A stretch of 20,074 nucleotides of DNA from a virus: IMG/VR virus record IMGVR_UViG_3300022072_000189, positions 1 to 20,074 of that record. One strand, given 5' to 3'. Below are positions 15,351-20,074 of this stretch, one piece after another. Each line of letters starts with the position of its first letter. Position 1 is the stretch's first letter. A program made the translations under genes and the position numbers. The notes below the pieces were generated by a model. That model was not told where the DNA came from and made no database searches. It was given only the letters and a program-made list of their open reading frames with translations.

Positions 15351-17765
15351 TTATCTTGGTTCAAACCTAGATAAATCAATACCGCCTAGTACATCATTAC
15401 CTTTTGATTCAAATGATTTAGCTGGCTTACCACTATCCGGTGGTCCAGATAAACTTGCTGTTGAGGTTTTCATTGCCGCAACGTCTTTTTGAGTTTCACT
15501 TTGTTTTTCTACTAATTCTTTTTGAGCTTGTAATTCTAATTCTTTTAATTGAACATTTAACTCATATTCAAACTGCATTAATTCTCTTTTTGTTCTAGCT
15601 TCTACTTCAAGTTTTTTAATTTCAAACTCAATATCAGCTTGTCTGTATTGTATTTTAGATTCTGTTTTAACTTGCTCAGCTTGAGCTTTAGCATTTTCAA
15701 CAACAACTTGTGCTTGGCCTTGTGCTTCAGCTTGTGCTGCGCTAGCTGCCTGAGCTTGCTGTTGATCTACTTGTTGTTTTTTAATTCTTCTATATTTAAG
15801 AAGTTGATTTGCTAATTGTATGTTTTTTATTTCTCTAACATCAATTGCATCCTCTAAAAATATACTACCTTGACTTAGTGCTGCTTGTATGTTAGCTTCT
15901 AACATAGCTTTTTCTGCTTCGTCTGGTTCAAGTTCTAAGAATATACCAAAATCATGCAAATGCATATTCTCCATTTCTTCTAAAGATCCTACTGAAAATG
16001 GACCTATAGCATTTATAAACGCTTCTTTTGTTGGATGATATTCCAAAACATCTTTAAATCTTAAAGCTATGCATTCAGCAATTCTCGTTGTTATAGACAT
16101 GCTGCTGTCAAGTATATGTCTTGTTGCCACATTACTATTTGCTGCAGCTAATTTTTGTACACCTACTAATGCTTTTGGATCTGGATCAGAACCATCTCTA
16201 GCTTCATTTAAACCAGTTATATCACGCATCATTTGTATATACTGATTATAAGCACCAACAAGTATTTGAACTTGACCACCTCCACCGCCTGGTAATTCTG
16301 TAATAGGTACTTTACCTATGTTTTGTTCTCCATCTACAGTAAGCGATCTACCTATAATAGACCCTGTTTGAAAGTACATGTTTAATGCTTCTTGCGGATT
16401 ATAGTTAGTACCATTACCTAAATCAATTTCAGCTAAACCATCTGCATCTAAATAAACACCTGAAGGTGTCATTTTTTGTATAGCTTGTTGCATTTTTAAA
16501 TGCGTTAATTGAATTAAATCAGCATAAGGCATCATTTTAGAAACTAAAGAATTTATAGCACCTCTATATATTCTAGGCGCGCTAACAACATAATTCATTA
16601 ATACTAAATTAGTATTAGAATTAGGCCTTATCATATTAGAAGCTTTTTCCCATTTTAATAAAGTATTAGAACCTAATATTAAAACACCTTCATAAACTAC
16701 TTCTACAGCTTCAGCTACTTTTTCAAATCTAGATCTTTGATCTTTTGGTGGATCAAAAGTATCATCTTTTTTAATAGCTTTGTTTGCGCCTGTAGATGTT
16801 TCTTTTATTTTATATACGTTATTTTCCCAAGTTTTCCAATTGAAATATAATACTGAAACAATATTGTCATCGTTATTGTTTTGAGCATTAGTGTTGTCGT
16901 TGTAAGAAGTCCAGTCATAGCTTTGTCTTGCAAGTTCTCTAAACTCTTCATTAGAAGTATCAGGAAACTCTTTTTTTAATTCATTTAATTTTACTCTTTT
17001 AACTTCACCAAAATAATAACAATCAGTAAAATCAGGATCTTCAGTGTAAGACCATATTAAATTAGCTGGATCAACATAATTTAATTTTATACCATCAGTA
17101 TTATTAAACGTACATTTACCAGCACCAATACCTATAGTGGCTAAATCATAATCAATACGTTTTTTAATATTTTTATATTTATTAATTAAAAAAACATTAT
17201 TAATAGCTTGTTCTTCTGCTATTTCTATACCTTGCTTATAATTAAGCTGCATGTATAATTGAAACTCTTCACTGTTTAAAGGTAATTCATCTTCTGGAAC
17301 AGTTCTAGGCGCTTGACCTAATTCTGCTTCCATAACTTTTAAAAGTTCAGCAGCTGCTAAATCTCTTTCAATACCTTTTACAAATTTAGTTTTTCTATCT
17401 GTAGCTAAAGGATCTTGACCAACTGCTTTTATAGAAAATAATCTATCTTGCATACCATTAACTACTATATCTACAAATTTAGGTATAATAGGTACTGGCT
17501 TCCAGTCTAAATTTAAATATGACAAATCTCCATTTACAGAAAATTCATCTTTATATTTACCTATAGATTGTTCACCTCTAGCATATAGTCTAAGCATATT
17601 GTATTGATTAGAAGACTGATAGAATCTTCCAACATTACCATCTCTGTTAAACCAATCTTGCTCGATAGCTTTAGCGACTTGTAAACCATAATCATCTGAA
17701 CGCTTTTCACTGTCGGAAACTGCCTGACTAGGAAATGAGCTGTATTGCCCTGTTGTTTTTGCCAT
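15351..17765 (-). CDS. Portal protein, 804 aa
   Basis: A large portal of the size seen in crAss-like phages. The N-terminal region contains YLNLDWKPVPIIPKFVDIVV (residues 83-102), a pattern I associate with portal proteins of this group, followed by the wing and stem regions. The conserved region near residues 527-556 (GVQKLAAANSNVATRHILDS) is typical of podovirus portals. Residues about 655-765 form a long coiled coil, first Gln/Ala-rich (QQVDQQQAQAASAAQAEAQG) and then Glu/Lys/Leu-rich, which could form a C-terminal barrel like that of the P22 portal. The last 40 residues are Ser/Gly/Pro-rich and probably flexible. The start is 2 bases past the terminase stop. Bases 17700-17760, encoding the first 20 or so residues, are unusually GC-rich (about 45% by hand count). 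Confidence 0.85.
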   Translation of the reverse strand: MAKTTGQYSSFPSQAVSDSEKRSDDYGLQVAKAIEQDWFNRDGNVGRFYQSSNQYNMLRLYARGEQSIGKYKDEFSVNGDLSYLNLDWKPVPIIPKFVDIVVNGMQDRLFSIKAVGQDPLATDRKTKFVKGIERDLAAAELLKVMEAELGQAPRTVPEDELPLNSEEFQLYMQLNYKQGIEIAEEQAINNVFLINKYKNIKKRIDYDLATIGIGAGKCTFNNTDGIKLNYVDPANLIWSYTEDPDFTDCYYFGEVKRVKLNELKKEFPDTSNEEFRELARQSYDWTSYNDNTNAQNNNDDNIVSVLYFNWKTWENNVYKIKETSTGANKAIKKDDTFDPPKDQRSRFEKVAEAVEVVYEGVLILGSNTLLKWEKASNMIRPNSNTNLVLMNYVVSAPRIYRGAINSLVSKMMPYADLIQLTHLKMQQAIQKMTPSGVYLDADGLAEIDLGNGTNYNPQEALNMYFQTGSIIGRSLTVDGEQNIGKVPITELPGGGGGQVQILVGAYNQYIQMMRDITGLNEARDGSDPDPKALVGVQKLAAANSNVATRHILDSSMSITTRIAECIALRFKDVLEYHPTKEAFINAIGPFSVGSLEEMENMHLHDFGIFLELEPDEAEKAMLEANIQAALSQGSIFLEDAIDVREIKNIQLANQLLKYRRIKKQQVDQQQAQAASAAQAEAQGQAQVVVENAKAQAEQVKTESKIQYRQADIEFEIKKLEVEARTKRELMQFEYELNVQLKELELQAQKELVEKQSETQKDVAAMKTSTASLSGPPDSGKPAKSFESKGNDVLGGIDLSRFEPR

Positions 17766-17767
17766 AT

Positions 17768-19999
17768 TTATTTTATTATCTCACTTCTTGATCCTTTGTT
17801 ATTATATCTTGAAAAACCAAAATCAAGTTTTTTTACTTTTCTTTCTGCGCTAGGTCTGTACATATGTTTTCTACAGGCCATTAAAGCTAAGCCGCTACTT
17901 ATAGATGCATCATGAGCTGTTCTTCTTGATATATCAAATCTTGCCCAATCTTCTAATGTTCTTTGAAAAAACATATCACCGTGATCTTCTTCTTTAATAC
18001 CTACATATTCTTCTATGTAAGATTCTATAGCCGCTGCGTGTGCTTGTTTAATATCTTCAGAAGTGTTAGGTATACCACCTAGCTCTGCTTCTGTTTTAGA
18101 TAAATTATATCTTAATTTGTCAGGTCTATTCATAGAAAAACCTCTGTAACCTCTTCTTTTTAAATGATATAATAATCTAGGTTTATTGTTTTCAGCAAGT
18201 ATTGGCATACCGTAAAATATTAATGCCATAAGTACATCTTCAAAAAATATCTCAGCTGTTTGAGGCCTAGCTATATATTCTAAAAAAAACTTAGTACTAG
18301 GTATTGAAGGATCCATTGAAAACGTAGTTAATCCGTGAAGAGCACCATTAGACCCACCACCCCCAACAGTACCGCTGATATCATAACTATCGCATCCGAA
18401 GGCTCCGAGGCCATCATTACCAGGATATTTAATACCATTTTTAATTATTATATTATTTTGAAACTTATTGTTTGGTATCCAAGATATATAAAATCTACCT
18501 TTATTATTTGGTTGCCATATTACTTTACTATCAATTTTACCATTTAGCCAACCAAAGTTACCTCTAACAACATGACCTTCTCTTGTCATTTCTTCGTTAA
18601 AATCTATTTGCTCGTATATCTTAGTTAAATTAAATAAAGAATTAACTGTTTCATCTCTAAAAGCATGTTTTTCAGATCTTGGAAATTGTCTGTAGTATTC
18701 ATTTAAAGCATCACTATCGTTTTTTAATCCTTCTACTTCATTTTCCCAATGATCGATGACTCCGTTAAAAATTTGCTCACCATCAATTCCCTTAATCGGT
18801 TCTGATGGAGTGTTGAAGACAGGATATCCATATTTATCGATAAAGCCTTCATATCCCCATTCCATAGGTATGAACAAAGAATATAGTCCACTTGCAGTCT
18901 GGCCATTGCGGTTTCTATTCGTGACATCTGAATTGTTGTATAATTTTTTAAAATGATCTCCACCTTTACTTAAAGCATTAGATGTTGATCCCATCATGCA
19001 TTTACCTACTATTCGTGCTCCAAGCCTGAGGCACGTTTTCGTGACTCTCCAGTTGTTGAGTATATTGTCCGGCCTCTCCCATTTACCCGATTCATCATGG
19101 ACGAGGAGTTGTAGCTTTTCTCCATCATACGAGTTGTCTCCCGTATTCTTCCAGTCGATCGTGGTATCGAGCCCCTGCCCAAATTCCTCCTGATTATAGG
19201 TTTCTTTGATGGCATTTCTGGTAAGTCTTCTTGACGGTATTTTATAGGATAGCTCCGTCTTCGGTCGTTCCATCCCATCCTGTATTGGTTTGAAAAAAAA
19301 TGGATAGTTGATTGATATGGGTACAATCTTGTCTGTAAACATCTTCTTTGCATCTGCTCCAGTCTTAGATAAGACCCCAAATCTAGAGTCCTTGGAAGTG
19401 GTTGCCAAGTTAACAGTCTCTGAGGATGCCATAAAGCTAAACCCAGACCGTCTATTCTTGAGGTAGCACATTCCATAAGATCTTTTATCTGCCTTGCACG
19501 CCTCCCAAAAGTAGTAAAATATTCTGTTTGCCTGCCTAAAATCTGGTGCTCCCACGTCGATCTTTGTCCAATTGAGATAGACATAGTGCGATCCTGTAAT
19601 GTAGTTTGCGGAACCGTTGCACATGAACCAATACCCATCATTACGATAATTAAACTCCCTATCAATATATTGATAATATTTTTCTTTAATATCTTCTGAA
19701 ACGGTTTGAAAATCATATATTGTTTTTATATTTTTTAATGATGAAGGTTTTTCAACTATTTTAAAAAACTGATCTTTTTTATTTAAATCTTCTCCGTGTA
19801 TTTTATCTGGAGTTTTAGGTATTCCTACCTTAAGATTTTGTATTTCATATATATCACCTAATGTACCATCCTTGCTTATTATTACGCAGTCAAGTTCTTC
19901 GTTGTAACCATACTCATATTTTTTATATCTATTATTTCTTTTAACAGACTTTTCTTTCAAATGATCAGTATGAATTTTATATAAAGATTGTTCGTACAT
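17768..19999 (-). CDS. terL: Terminase large subunit (packaging ATPase and nuclease)
   Basis: A 743-residue DNA-packaging motor protein. The ATPase has a deviant Walker A, KNRRSGFS (residues 181-188), where Lys181 opens the motif and Phe replaces the usual late Lys; lambda gpA has the same layout. Walker B is LQLLVHDE (296-303) with Glu303 as the likely catalytic residue, and MMGSTSN (335-341) fits the coupling motif. The RNase H-like nuclease has Asp537 in FGCDSYD, Glu603 in LAENN and Asp697 in HDASIS as probable metal ligands. The first 115 residues are a polar extension. The start codon overlaps the upstream stop by one base (TAATG), so translation is probably coupled. The ATPase-coding part has much higher GC and different codon use from the ends of the gene, with smaller rises over other parts. 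Highly confident in function. Confidence 0.93.
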   Translation of the reverse strand: MYEQSLYKIHTDHLKEKSVKRNNRYKKYEYGYNEELDCVIISKDGTLGDIYEIQNLKVGIPKTPDKIHGEDLNKKDQFFKIVEKPSSLKNIKTIYDFQTVSEDIKEKYYQYIDREFNYRNDGYWFMCNGSANYITGSHYVYLNWTKIDVGAPDFRQANRIFYYFWEACKADKRSYGMCYLKNRRSGFSFMASSETVNLATTSKDSRFGVLSKTGADAKKMFTDKIVPISINYPFFFKPIQDGMERPKTELSYKIPSRRLTRNAIKETYNQEEFGQGLDTTIDWKNTGDNSYDGEKLQLLVHDESGKWERPDNILNNWRVTKTCLRLGARIVGKCMMGSTSNALSKGGDHFKKLYNNSDVTNRNRNGQTASGLYSLFIPMEWGYEGFIDKYGYPVFNTPSEPIKGIDGEQIFNGVIDHWENEVEGLKNDSDALNEYYRQFPRSEKHAFRDETVNSLFNLTKIYEQIDFNEEMTREGHVVRGNFGWLNGKIDSKVIWQPNNKGRFYISWIPNNKFQNNIIIKNGIKYPGNDGLGAFGCDSYDISGTVGGGGSNGALHGLTTFSMDPSIPSTKFFLEYIARPQTAEIFFEDVLMALIFYGMPILAENNKPRLLYHLKRRGYRGFSMNRPDKLRYNLSKTEAELGGIPNTSEDIKQAHAAAIESYIEEYVGIKEEDHGDMFFQRTLEDWARFDISRRTAHDASISSGLALMACRKHMYRPSAERKVKKLDFGFSRYNNKGSRSEIIK
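18330..18430 (-). other. GC-rich patch over the terminase nuclease motif
   Basis: About 50% GC by hand count, against roughly 25% just to its left in the same gene after 18421. It encodes residues about 524-557, including FGCDSYDISGTVGGGG. Glycine and alanine codons explain part of this rise, so it is weaker evidence of foreign origin than the ATPase segment. Confidence 0.5.
19005..19650 (-). other. Segment of atypical GC and codon use inside terL
   Basis: A hand count over 19021-19620 gives about 44% GC, while 19681-19800 is near 20%. The reading frame is continuous across both edges. Codons inside are often G/C-ending (GAG, AGG, CCG, GAC, CTC, AAC, GTC, ACG, TGC in residues 307-325), unlike the A/T-ending codons outside. 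It covers residues about 117-332, from before Walker A to the coupling motif. A milder elevation (33-38%) continues left to about 18740. Confidence 0.75.
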
Positions 20000-20074
20000 T
20001 ACTTTATTCTTTCTTCAACACCTAAAAATGTTTTATTAGTTTTTACATTTTCTTTTTTAGATGTTAGTTCTTCA
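19999..20074 (-). CDS. C-terminal end of the gene upstream of terL (possibly small terminase)
   Basis: Only the last 24 codons and the TAA stop are in the window; the visible end reads NVKTNKTFLGVEERIK. The stop overlaps the terL start by one base. Position directly before terL suggests a small terminase subunit, but 24 residues are too few to recognise a family, and another packaging-region gene is possible. The coding call rests on the open frame and on the TAATG junction, which is also used at 10893 in this operon. Confidence 0.55.
   Translation of the reverse strand, partial: EELTSKKENVKTNKTFLGVEERIK

Noticed and set aside
18733-18963. A 76-codon out-of-frame open frame in terL.
   Set aside because: It overlaps the true terL frame in a moderately GC-raised region and has no protein features.
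19009-19716. A 235-codon open frame on the minus strand in a different frame inside terL, with a lipoprotein-like start (basic residues, apolar helix, IGSC).
   Set aside because: It lies wholly over the ATPase-coding part of terL, whose motifs are intact. The lack of stops is explained by the raised GC there. Its composition after the start is Arg/Ser-rich and unlike a real protein. Codon-substitution analysis on relatives would be needed to revive it.

Overview
The window is a single-strand block of virion genes from a tailed phage with a short-tailed (podovirus) architecture. All genes run right to left on the minus strand with almost no spacing, and the DNA is AT-rich. From right to left the order is: tail of an upstream gene (possibly small terminase), large terminase, portal, scaffold-like protein, major capsid protein, an unrecognised protein, two ring/tail-tubular connector proteins, a 1345-residue stabilisation/muzzle protein, a 78-residue protein, a cupin-like protein, and three proteins that look like virion cargo/ejection proteins. 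The last of these runs off the left end of the window.

Lineage and host are inferred. The connector and stab sequences (for example NKDNRGYITPEEFN in the 241-residue protein and NRDLDDRLVPAGEYREALNI at the start of the 1345-residue protein) resemble those I associate with crAss-like phages and related uncultured marine podoviruses. Other points fit a Bacteroidota host, probably marine. The longest tail protein ends in a BACON-like domain, and the start codons have A/T-rich leaders without Shine-Dalgarno sequences. I cannot assign a genus or confirm Crassvirales membership without phylogeny.

Layout. 17768-20074 is DNA packaging; 12529-17765 is capsid assembly (portal, scaffold, major capsid protein) and ends at a strong UUCG-loop terminator; 5908-12466 is the neck and tail; 5162-5906 holds two small accessory genes; 1-5169 holds the ejection/cargo genes. 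The scaffold - capsid - connector - tail - cargo order parallels T7 genes 9 to 16, whereas terminase immediately before portal is the P22/crAss-type arrangement. No gene-free stretch exceeds about 65 bases. I see no tRNA, CRISPR array, insertion sequence, integrase or defence gene.

Most notable observations: (1) a sharp rise in GC and G/C-ending codons confined to the ATPase half of the terminase; (2) a run of nine consecutive 11-residue repeats in the 436-residue putative ejection protein; (3) a BACON-like domain after probable tandem beta-sandwich units on the stab/muzzle protein; (4) a lambda-type deviant Walker A motif in the terminase; (5) a T7-like terminator directly after the capsid gene.
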